From assembly GCA_031280645.1 (NCBI GenBank), contig JAITGL010000043.1:9290-73289 (forward strand): 64,000 bases of DNA, written 5' to 3'. Position numbers and translations under genes: made by a program. The notes below the pieces were generated by a model. It had not been told where the DNA came from. It did no database searches and saw nothing but the letters and a program-made list of their open reading frames with translations. Each line of letters begins with the position of its first letter. Within the stretch, counting starts at the first letter, position 1. This DNA comes from Tannerellaceae bacterium (GTDB lineage: Bacteria; Bacteroidota; Bacteroidia; Bacteroidales; Tannerellaceae). Below are positions 56,987 through 64,000 of this stretch, piece after piece.

Positions 56987-57001
56987 TATTTACAGCCGGC
57001 C

Positions 57002-58345
57002 TTATATCTTCTTCCCCTTCCAGATCCCCGTCTTGAAATAGAGGATGCAGAAAAGGAGGGTGAGGCCCCAGTAGAGTATCTCGGAGGTGAAGCAGATGTG
57101 AACGGGCATCCGCATCTCTATTCCTATTATATATACGTACACGCAGTAAAATACCATCACGGCAAGCTCGATCAGCAAGGCGTGGTTAGTGTTGCCCGTG
57201 CCCGACACCCCGTTGAAGCATACCGCGGCCGCCGAGCTCAGGATCATCACCGCGCATATTACGCGGATGGAGGGAATGGCGGCCTCGATCATGCCGGGAT
57301 CTGATGTGTATATGCCCAGGATCGCCTGGGGGAATAATACGAATATCGCAGATATGACAAGGCTTACCGATAACGACATCAGGGCCGTCCGACGGATAAT
57401 GCTCATCGCCATAACCGAGCGGCCGGCTCCGATGGCGTTGCTTACAAGGCTGCCGGTTACGGTGGATAAGGCGTTGATGGGGATGAAGAATACTATGTAG
57501 ATGCTGCGCGTGATGTTGCCCACGGCAAGCTCCTTGCTGCCCAGCCTCTCTACTACAATGAAAAAGCAGAGGAAGGATAGCATGGTGATGAATTGCTGCA
57601 TCATTGTGAATATCGAGATGCGAAGTATGCGGCCGAGCATCGGCAGGTTGAAGCTGCCCGGACGGTTCAGCCCGTACTTCTTTACGTCCATGGTAAACGC
57701 CGTGTAAACGATGAAGAAGATGGTGGAGCCGGCGTCGGCCGCTACCGAGGCTATCGCCGCGCCTTCTATACCCATGGCGGGCATCCCGGCGCGGCCGAAT
57801 ATCAGAGCCCAGTCGAGTACGATGTTTAACGAGGCCATGACGATGGCGTTGGCGGTCAGGATCTTCGTCCGGGCGATGGCTACGTAGAACGCGCGGAACA
57901 TTACGTTGATAAACGAGAAGAAGAAGCCCATGCAGCGAATGTTGAGGAACCGCTGCGTTGCATCCCTTATCTCGTCGTTGCTTACCAGACCTTGCATCAG
58001 AACTCCGGAACCGGCGCGCAGGATTGTGAAAATAACCAGGGCCATGCCCAGCAGGAAAAAGCATCCCTGGAACATGATGGAGCCTATGCCGGCATACGAT
58101 TGCTCGCCGTTGCGGCGGGCCATCAGGATCTGCGCTCCTACGCTGAAACCGAAGGCTACCGTGAAGGCGCATATATAGCACAGCCCGCCCATAACAGAGG
58201 CTCCGAGCTCAATGTTGCCTACGCGGCTCAGGAAGGCCGTGTCGGTTACGTTAATTATGTTTTGGGCCAGCAGGCTCAGGAGGATGGGATAGCTTAGGGA
58301 GAGGATCCGCGCAACGCCATAGTCAGACGGCGGGCTATCTTTCAA
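57002..58345 (-). CDS. MATE family efflux transporter
   Basis: 447 residues, 12 membrane helices in two six-helix halves, with [22 protein letters not shown] at the start and [17 protein letters not shown] in the first half. Sodium- or proton-driven export of cationic compounds. Its start overlaps the end of panD by 11 nt, so it belongs to the panC-panD operon, an unusual partner for pantothenate genes. Confidence 0.93.
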   Translation of the reverse strand: MKDSPPSDYGVARILSLSYPILLSLLAQNIINVTDTAFLSRVGNIELGASVMGGLCYICAFTVAFGFSVGAQILMARRNGEQSYAGIGSIMFQGCFFLLGMALVIFTILRAGSGVLMQGLVSNDEIRDATQRFLNIRCMGFFFSFINVMFRAFYVAIARTKILTANAIVMASLNIVLDWALIFGRAGMPAMGIEGAAIASVAADAGSTIFFIVYTAFTMDVKKYGLNRPGSFNLPMLGRILRISIFTMMQQFITMLSFLCFFIVVERLGSKELAVGNITRSIYIVFFIPINALSTVTGSLVSNAIGAGRSVMAMSIIRRTALMSLSVSLVISAIFVLFPQAILGIYTSDPGMIEAAIPSIRVICAVMILSSAAAVCFNGVSGTGNTNHALLIELAVMVFYCVYVYIIGIEMRMPVHICFTSEILYWGLTLLFCILYFKTGIWKGKKI

Positions 58346-58694
58346 CGGTAAGGCGGTTGGTGGTTGAATCGGGGAAGATTATGGCGGGGATGAACGTCTT
58401 GGCTTCCTCAAAGTCGACAAGGGCGTACGACATTATTATTATGATATCGCCCGGCTGAACCTTGCGGGCCGCCGCGCCGTTCAGGCATATCGTGCCCGAA
58501 GAGCGGGGGCCGCGGATTACGTAGGTCTCGAAACGCTCGCCGTTGTTGTTGTTTACTATCGAGACTTTTTCGTGGGCTACGAGGTTGGCGGCGTCCATAA
58601 GATCCTCGTCTATCGTTATGCTGCCTATGTAGTTAAGGTTGGCCTCGGTAACCCTTGCGCGATGTATTTTTGATTTCAGGACTTCGATTAACAT
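58335..58694 (-). CDS. panD: Aspartate 1-decarboxylase
   Basis: 119 residues. Pyruvoyl enzyme that makes beta-alanine. The self-cleavage site is Y22-I23-G24-S25, which yields the pyruvoyl group on Ser25; K9 and R54-like residues are in place ([11 protein letters not shown]). It lies 6 nt after panC. Confidence 0.96.
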   Translation of the reverse strand: MLIEVLKSKIHRARVTEANLNYIGSITIDEDLMDAANLVAHEKVSIVNNNNGERFETYVIRGPRSSGTICLNGAAARKVQPGDIIIIMSYALVDFEEAKTFIPAIIFPDSTTNRLTVER

Positions 58695-58700
58695 GGCTCT

Positions 58701-59546
58701 TTAATAGTTATAGGTGATATTGTCGATTAGCCGGACCGATCCGCAAAAGGCCGCTATGCAGCCTACCGCCAGCGCAGCCTCCCTCCACGAGGTTATCGGG
58801 CGAAGCGTTTCGGGGTGAACTATGCTGAAGTACTCTGTCTTGATTAGCGGTTCTTTCGAGAGGCAGGCGCACACAAACGCGGCTACTTCATGAACGCTGC
58901 GGCTCGGAGCCAGGCTGCGGCTCTGCTCCAGAGTGCGGTAAATTACGGGAGCCGCCGACCGCTCGGCAGGCGAGAGGCGCATGTTGCGGCTGCTCATCGC
59001 AAGGCCGTCGGGCTCGCGCACTGTGGGGCAGGCTACAAGCTTGACCGGCAGAGAGAGGCGGCGAACAAGAGAGGCTATCACCGCTAACTGCTGGTAGTCT
59101 TTCAACCCGAAGTAGGCCCGGCACTCGCCCACGATGTCGAACAGGCGCGTTATTACCTGCGCCACGCCGTTAAAATGACCCGGGCGGCATGCGCCTTCCA
59201 TCACTTCGGCAAGGCTGCCGAGGTTGAATACGCGGGCGTCGGGAGTGGGATAGATCTCGGCTACGGCCGGGATGAAGGCTATCGCGCAGCCCGATTCCTC
59301 CAATAGCTCGCAGTCGGCCTTGGCGTTGCGCGGGTAGAGGTCGAAGTCCGAAGGGTCGTTAAACTGGTTCGGGTTAACGAATATGCTCGCCACGCATGCG
59401 TCGTTCGCCTCCGCGCATTTGCTTACAAGGCTGATATGGCCGCGGTGAAGGGCCCCCATCGTGGGTACGAAGCCTATCGTTTTGCCGGACGCCCTCAGGG
59501 CGTCGAGCTCGCGCTTCAAGCTGCTTGTCGTATGTATTATCTTCAT
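58701..59546 (-). CDS. panC: Pantothenate synthetase
   Basis: 281 residues. ATP-dependent ligation of pantoate and beta-alanine. FVPTMGALHRGHISLV (HxGH nucleotide motif), FVNPNQFNDPSDFDLYPR, GHFNGVAQVITRLF, YFGLKDYQQLAVI and MSSRNMRLS (KMSKS-like). Together with panD it covers the last steps of pantothenate synthesis. Confidence 0.97.
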   Translation of the reverse strand: MKIIHTTSSLKRELDALRASGKTIGFVPTMGALHRGHISLVSKCAEANDACVASIFVNPNQFNDPSDFDLYPRNAKADCELLEESGCAIAFIPAVAEIYPTPDARVFNLGSLAEVMEGACRPGHFNGVAQVITRLFDIVGECRAYFGLKDYQQLAVIASLVRRLSLPVKLVACPTVREPDGLAMSSRNMRLSPAERSAAPVIYRTLEQSRSLAPSRSVHEVAAFVCACLSKEPLIKTEYFSIVHPETLRPITSWREAALAVGCIAAFCGSVRLIDNITYNY

Positions 59547-59568
59547 GTATTATTTGGAATTTGAGGTG

Positions 59569-59576
59569 CAAATCTA
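59569..59576 (-). promoter_or_regulatory. Putative -7 box for the panC-panD-MATE operon
   Basis: Minus strand TAGATTTG, TAnnTTTG, about 23 nt before the panC ATG. Confidence 0.5.
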
Positions 59577-59676
59577 ATAATAAGAAATTGATAGCGAAGC
59601 AGACGCCCTGTTCCGGCCCCCAGGCGCGGCGGTAAGTTTCCAACTAAAGATGTATCTTGCGTAAAAACTATTAAGA

Positions 59677-62547
59677 ATGAAGTCATACTTTACAACCGTA
59701 GCGCTAATCGCAGCCCTCGCCGCCACGGCGCAAAACGCATCCGTGCAAACCATTTCCGTGCAAACCATCCCAACGCTGGGACAACTGCCGGTTAACGCCA
59801 TACACCGCATCTTCCAGGACAGCGAAGGATATATATGGTACGGCACCGTTAACGGACTTTGCCGCGACGACGGATACCGCATACACGTGTTCCGCTCGGA
59901 TATCAATACGCCCGGACTGCTCGACAATAACCTGATAGAATGTATTACCGAAGACTGCTGCGGCAAAATATGGTTCGGTACGGACAAGGGAGCCTACATC
60001 CTCGACAAGAAAGACTACTCCATACGCCCCCTCGACCCCGAACGCCTTAAAGGACGGTTCATATACCGCGCCGACCCCGACCCCGACGGATACGTATGGA
60101 TAAGCATATCCGGGCGGCTGCTCAAATACTCCGCGTCGGGCGAGCTCGCCGGGGAGTACCACTTGCGCAACGACGGCGGCGACGCATTCGCAGGAGGCTT
60201 TTGCCGGACCGACAGCGGCGAAATTTACATCACACTGTCGAGCGGACCGATTTGCCGCCTCGATACCGCAACCGACGCGTTCGTGCCCTTCCCCGCCCAG
60301 GGCCTCAAAAGGCTTAACCCGAACAACCTCTACAAGGACGAAAAGCGCCGCTGCTTCTGGGTACCGATGTGGCGCGACGGAATAGCGCGGTTCGACCCGC
60401 AGGCGGGCCCCGACTCCATGTACGTTTACCAGCCGATGCCCCTTAACGCCAAGGGCGAAGAAAACGGCATCATACTCTACCTCGCACAGGACAACGACCT
60501 GGGATACCTGTGGTGCACCACCGGCGATAACCTTACGGCCTTTGAGCCCGACGCTTCCGGAACCCTGCGGCAGGTCGACGTCTCCGCCCTCCTCCCTCCC
60601 GCAAACCGCATGCTCAACGATATAATAAAAGACCGGTACGGCAACCTCTGGGTGGCCGCCTTCGACCAGCCAAGCTTTATCATCCGATTCATAAAGGATA
60701 TACCGCTCAACTACCCGCTGCCCGCCATACGCAGGCGGGTTAACGGCAACCCCGCCGTAATGTCGCTCGTCGACGGCGGCGACGGCATATTCTGGATATC
60801 GCAGGAGCGCACCGGGGTGTTCCTCTACGACATTAACTCCAACCGACAGGCATGCTACCTCGACTTCCCGGCCACCGCGCAGCTCCCCCTCCACACCGTA
60901 AAGCAAATGTGCCCCGCGAGCGCCGTACCCGGCGGAGCATGGATATCGCCCGAAAACTCGCGCCAGGTATACCTCATGGCCCGACGGGGAATGGCCATGG
61001 AACCCGTCGACGCCGTTAGCCTCGACGCCGGGCCGGGCGCCGGAACAGTGCAGTACATCTTTGAAGACCCCAGTCTTAACCTCTGGATAGGAACCTCTAA
61101 CGGACTGTACAGCTATAACCCCGAAACGAAAACCGTAAAGGCCGTAACCGGCAGCCTCGGCTTTGTAAGCGGGATAACCTGCTCGCCCTCGGGCGCCATA
61201 TGGGCCTGCTCGGCCGGCAGCGGGATACATAAAATATCGGCCGGCGGACAGGTAGAAGCCTCGTACCCGTTCCCGCACGCATTCTCGTCGATCACCGTAA
61301 CCTCCAACGGCGACCTCTGGCTCGGAAGCGAAGAGGGAGGAGTATACGCCTTTTACCCCCGCGAAGCACGCCTCGAAAACTTCAGCCGGGCATGCGACAT
61401 GAACGGCGACCAGGTTAACCGCGTAGTGGCCGACGTGTTTAACCACATATGGATATCCACCAACCAAAAACTCGTGGAATTTAACCCCCGCAACAAATCG
61501 TTTTACAACTACCTTGCCTCCGACGAAACAATGCTCCTCCACCGCCTCATACCCACCTCGGCAACCGTTGGGCGCGACAGCCGGATTTACTTCGGGGGAA
61601 TACCCGGCATGATGTCGGTAGCCCCGTCGAACCGCCTCGAAAGCGAAGCCCGCGAAGCCCGCGCCACAGTAACCAACGTGAAAGTAGCCGGACGGTCGCT
61701 CATCTTCGGAGGATGCAAGCCCCATAACTCCCTCTCGGCGATAAGGCTCTCGCCCGGCGACAGCCATATCGAAATAGAATTTTCATCGCTCAACCACTGC
61801 GCCGCAGGCAAGATACGCTACGCCTACAAGCTCGGCGGCGTTGACGCCGGATGGAACTACCCGCCCGCCGGGCAGAACACGGCCCACTACAACCGCCTCC
61901 CCCAGGGCTCCTACCCGTTCGAGGTAAAGGCCACCGACGAAAACGGCCTGTGGAGCCCCCAGGTATCCACCCTCATGATACGCCGCCTGCCCGCCTTTTA
62001 CGAAACATGGCAGGCCTGCGTGATATACGCCCTGACGGCCGCCGCGATCGCTGCCCTCTGCATACTGCTATACATACGCCGCCGCGAGCGCCGCAACCGC
62101 GAGCTGTGGAGCGACAGCGAAGAGATGGTAAAAATGCGCCGCTACCTCAAAGCCGAGCTCTCGCCCGCCGACCTTGAGTTTGCCCAGCTCGACAGGCTGC
62201 TGCTCGAAAAGGCAACCCGCACCGTAGAAGCCGGAATGGCCGAACCGGAGTTCGACGTAACCCGGATGGCCCGCTCGATGAACATGTCGGCCTCCACCCT
62301 CTCGCGCAAGCTCAAAGCCATAACCGGCCTCACGCCGCTCAACTTTATCCGCAACATAAAAATGCAGCACGCCTGCCGACTGCTGCGCGAAACCGACCTC
62401 AACATAAGCGAGGTATCACTAACCCTGGGCTACTTTAACCGCAAGAACTTCTCGGCATCGTTCAAAGAAGAATTTGGCGTAACGCCAAGCGAATACAAGA
62501 AAAGGGAAGCCGAAAAGAGGAAAGACGCAGGCGGGGAGGCGGAATAA
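59677..62547 (+). CDS. Membrane-spanning AraC regulator with reg_prop/Y_Y_Y sensor and no kinase
   Basis: 956 residues. Signal peptide, then a large beta-propeller with many reg_prop strands (INAIHRIFQDSEGYIWYGT, LIECITEDCCGKIWFGTDKG, VQYIFEDPSLNLWIGTSNGL), a Y_Y_Y domain (~700-780: IRYAYKLGGVDAGWNY), one membrane helix at ~790-815 and a C-terminal AraC domain (~855-945: FDVTRMARSMNMSASTLSRKL, LTLGYFNRKNFSASFKEEFG). The histidine kinase, ATPase and receiver domains of hybrid two-component sensors are all missing. It should sense a periplasmic ligand and act directly on DNA while tethered to the membrane. No SusCD genes are adjacent. Confidence 0.9.
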   Translation: MKSYFTTVALIAALAATAQNASVQTISVQTIPTLGQLPVNAIHRIFQDSEGYIWYGTVNGLCRDDGYRIHVFRSDINTPGLLDNNLIECITEDCCGKIWFGTDKGAYILDKKDYSIRPLDPERLKGRFIYRADPDPDGYVWISISGRLLKYSASGELAGEYHLRNDGGDAFAGGFCRTDSGEIYITLSSGPICRLDTATDAFVPFPAQGLKRLNPNNLYKDEKRRCFWVPMWRDGIARFDPQAGPDSMYVYQPMPLNAKGEENGIILYLAQDNDLGYLWCTTGDNLTAFEPDASGTLRQVDVSALLPPANRMLNDIIKDRYGNLWVAAFDQPSFIIRFIKDIPLNYPLPAIRRRVNGNPAVMSLVDGGDGIFWISQERTGVFLYDINSNRQACYLDFPATAQLPLHTVKQMCPASAVPGGAWISPENSRQVYLMARRGMAMEPVDAVSLDAGPGAGTVQYIFEDPSLNLWIGTSNGLYSYNPETKTVKAVTGSLGFVSGITCSPSGAIWACSAGSGIHKISAGGQVEASYPFPHAFSSITVTSNGDLWLGSEEGGVYAFYPREARLENFSRACDMNGDQVNRVVADVFNHIWISTNQKLVEFNPRNKSFYNYLASDETMLLHRLIPTSATVGRDSRIYFGGIPGMMSVAPSNRLESEAREARATVTNVKVAGRSLIFGGCKPHNSLSAIRLSPGDSHIEIEFSSLNHCAAGKIRYAYKLGGVDAGWNYPPAGQNTAHYNRLPQGSYPFEVKATDENGLWSPQVSTLMIRRLPAFYETWQACVIYALTAAAIAALCILLYIRRRERRNRELWSDSEEMVKMRRYLKAELSPADLEFAQLDRLLLEKATRTVEAGMAEPEFDVTRMARSMNMSASTLSRKLKAITGLTPLNFIRNIKMQHACRLLRETDLNISEVSLTLGYFNRKNFSASFKEEFGVTPSEYKKREAEKRKDAGGEAE

Positions 62548-62607
62548 CAACCGTTCGGGACTAAAAACGCTTGATTATTTTCCCGCAGGTCATCTTGCCT
62601 TTAAAAA

Positions 62608-62867
62608 CTCAATTGAGGAAAACCCCAATTAAAGCTTTTGGAGGAATAATCAAATGAGTTTTTGCCCGATAGCGCTGTTTTCTCAACATTATCAATCGAG
62701 AAAACGGCCATTTGCGTTAGATTGGTAAAGTGTTCGCTTGAGAAAACCCCCATTTGCCCCGTTTTATCAACAAACTCAATTGAGGAAAAGGCCGCTTTGT
62801 TTGATTGTTCAAATACTCAATTGAGAAAAGCTCCATTTGATTTCATTTGGGACTTTGCTCAATTGAG
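62608..62867. repeat. Phased palindrome array G: seven units of 41-42 bp, CTCAATTGAG type
   Basis: CTCAATTGAG or variants begin at 62608, 62649, 62691, 62733, 62775, 62816 and 62858; steps are 41, 42, 42, 42, 41 and 42 bp. Copies 1, 5, 6 and 7 are perfect 10-bp palindromes; 2-4 are degenerate. Each is followed by an AAAA-type stretch and a purine- or C-rich spacer. It lies between the AraC-type regulator and the DUF6261 gene. The 41-bp steps would shift any reading frame. Confidence 0.93.
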
Positions 62868-62900
62868 TAAGAAGCCATTTGAAATTGGCGAAAAAAACAC

Positions 62901-62919
62901 TTGATTTTTTTGAAATCAA
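62901..62919. promoter_or_regulatory. Inverted repeat over the -33 region of the DUF6261 gene
   Basis: TTGATTT and AAATCAA separated by 5 nt, covering the -33 box at 62909-62912. A candidate operator. Confidence 0.45.
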
Positions 62920-62938
62920 ATACAATTGAATATATTTG
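62909..62938 (+). promoter_or_regulatory. Promoter for the DUF6261 gene
   Basis: TTTG (62909-62912), 18 nt, TATATTTG (62931-62938), 40 nt before the ATG at 62979. Confidence 0.65.
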
Positions 62939-62978
62939 CGCTCGTACAAGTATAAACAACTCTTAACAGCCGTCGACA

Positions 62979-63920
62979 ATGAACCTCATAGAAAAAAAAG
63001 CCAGCAGATTTTTCAAGAGCCTCCACAACAGCGAGCACGAAGAATTTGGAACCAGCGTAATAACTTACGTTAAGCCCGACATTACCTCCAACCCACTCCT
63101 TACAGCCCCCTGGAACGTATACGAAGCCGCCGTACATCACGAGCAGCTTCTTTTTTTGGTATCGCGCGAATCGCCGCTAACCATCGAGATAACCGAATTA
63201 ACCCAATGGCGCGTAAAAGTGTTTCACGACCTGTACCGCCAGCTCGGCCTCTTTTCCGACTTTCCCGACCAGGCCGTAAGCGCCGCCGCCAAAAGCCTGG
63301 CCTTCGTGGCCAAGCCCTACGCCAAGGCCGACAAAGACACCCTTTACGGCGCCACCAGCCTGATACGCAACCTGCTCGACGACTTTAGCGAAGCCGCCAA
63401 CGCGCCCGCCGTAGCCCTCGCGCCGGGCCTTACGGCCATAGTAACAGAGCTCGAACGGGTTAACAACCGCATACACACCCTGCTCGTACAGCGCGACCAG
63501 GCCATGGCCCAGCTCGAACTCCTCGGCAAGCGAGTAGACGTCCGCGCCGACGTTGACCAGGCCCTTGTGAACGTGATCGACGCCATAAACTCCGCCTACA
63601 ACGTTAACGAGCTCGGCGCAAAAGACCCCGCCGTATCCACCCCCCTCCGCAACGCCGCCACAACCCTCCACGGATTCATATCCCACCTGGAAAACATCCT
63701 TGCCCGCCGCGGACACAAGCATGCCAACCCCTCCAAACCGCAAAACCCCGACAACACCCTCCCCCCGGCCCCCCGTTCAAAAACCCAGCCCCCCGGAGCA
63801 AACCCGCCCACCCTCAACCCCGCCCACCATAACCCGCCCCCCGTGGGAGTACGCAAAGACCCGCCCCCCGACACCCCCGCCCGCCGACTCTTCCGCACGT
63901 TGACCTGTCCGCCGTTTTAG
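62979..63920 (+). CDS. DUF6261-like helical protein with proline-rich tail
   Basis: 313 residues. Residues 1-248 are predominantly alpha-helical and fit the Bacteroidales DUF6261 pattern: FFKSLHNSEHEEFGTSVITY near the start, LTQWRVKVFHDLYRQLGL, ATSLIRNLLDDFSEAAN, ELERVNNRIHTLLVQRDQAM and VDQALVNVIDAINSAYNVNEL. The last ~65 residues are low-complexity, rich in Pro, Asn and Thr, encoded by extremely C-rich DNA; ordinary family members end near residue 250. No signal peptide or catalytic motif. Repeat arrays flank it on both sides. Function unknown. Confidence 0.7.
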   Translation: MNLIEKKASRFFKSLHNSEHEEFGTSVITYVKPDITSNPLLTAPWNVYEAAVHHEQLLFLVSRESPLTIEITELTQWRVKVFHDLYRQLGLFSDFPDQAVSAAAKSLAFVAKPYAKADKDTLYGATSLIRNLLDDFSEAANAPAVALAPGLTAIVTELERVNNRIHTLLVQRDQAMAQLELLGKRVDVRADVDQALVNVIDAINSAYNVNELGAKDPAVSTPLRNAATTLHGFISHLENILARRGHKHANPSKPQNPDNTLPPAPRSKTQPPGANPPTLNPAHHNPPPVGVRKDPPPDTPARRLFRTLTCPPF

Positions 63921-63926
63921 TTGCCT

Positions 63927-64000
63927 GCATGTTGAGAAGTCGGCAGGTAGAGAGGTCGGCATGTTGAGAGGTCGGCATGTTGAGAGGTCGGCATGTTGAG
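63927..64000. repeat. Tandem 16-bp repeat running off the window
   Basis: Units start at 63927, 63943, 63959, 63975 and 63991, exactly 16 bp apart, consensus GCATGTTGAGAGGTCG. It starts 6 nt after the DUF6261 stop codon and continues beyond position 64000. The core is not an obvious palindrome and the period is not a multiple of 10.5, so it may be a different kind of repeat. Confidence 0.9.

Noticed and set aside
59704..61767. 687-codon frame antisense to the AraC-type regulator
   Set aside because: The plus-strand gene has clear propeller, Y_Y_Y and AraC motifs; the antisense frame is a by-product of C-ending codons and shows no domain.

Overview
The window looks like chromosomal DNA of a Bacteroidales bacterium (phylum Bacteroidota). 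Evidence: the order tRNA-Tyr, tRNA-Gly, tRNA-Thr, tuf, tRNA-Trp, secE, nusG, rplK, rplA, rplJ, rplL, rpoB, rpoC; promoters of the Bacteroidota primary-sigma type (TTTG, about 19 nt, then TAnnTTTG) upstream of many genes; few Shine-Dalgarno sequences; and Bacteroidota families such as DUF2723, DUF3822, DUF4199, DUF5672, DUF6261, PepSY-like periplasmic proteins and a reg_prop/Y_Y_Y regulator. The genus cannot be named from sequence alone. No phage, insertion sequence or CRISPR array was seen.

Layout. 1-5 kb: metallophosphoesterase (cut by the window edge), mannose-1-phosphate guanylyltransferase, a DUF5672 protein, and a PadR/PspC pair. 4.5-9.8 kb: polysaccharide deacetylase, a large DUF2723 membrane protein and NamZ-like muramidase. 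10-16.6 kb: rsmD, a DUF3822 protein, a RecD-like helicase, a probable structured RNA locus, a membrane AraC regulator and kdsB. 17-31 kb: the transcription/translation block with four tRNAs, then ribH and a TPR protein. 31.9-34 kb: recF, a DUF721 protein and a helix-hairpin-helix protein. 34-39 kb: an alpha-L-fucosidase with three enzymes that fit oxidative (non-phosphorylating) L-fucose breakdown, then the SRP RNA. 39-50 kb: a run of plus-strand genes (DUF4199, GT2, nitroreductase, ApbE, membrane MutS-like ATPase, Fsr-like MFS, YdeI-like, PDZ protein, MutS2). 50-56 kb: a two-component system with a PepSY-like protein, tRNA-Gly, a thioredoxin lipoprotein, AraC and a large secreted protein. 57-64 kb: MATE, panD, panC, a membrane-spanning AraC regulator without kinase domains, and a DUF6261 protein.

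The most unusual content lies between genes. Seven intergenic gaps carry tandem arrays whose sequence differs from place to place but whose geometry is the same: a short palindrome (GTAGCTAC, TTGTCAnnTGACAA, CAAAAGCTTTTG, TTGAACGTTCAA or CTCAATTGAG) or related core repeated every 21, 41 or 42 bp, that is two or four turns of B-DNA. Two of the sequence families recur at two distant loci. Two unrelated 42-bp arrays each contain one AT-rich spacer with a 15-bp palindrome centred on exactly the same spacer position. One array turns into its own reverse complement halfway along. An eighth repeat with a 16-bp period runs off the right edge, and the DUF6261 gene is bracketed by two arrays. I know of no described element with this architecture; I regard it as the main finding.
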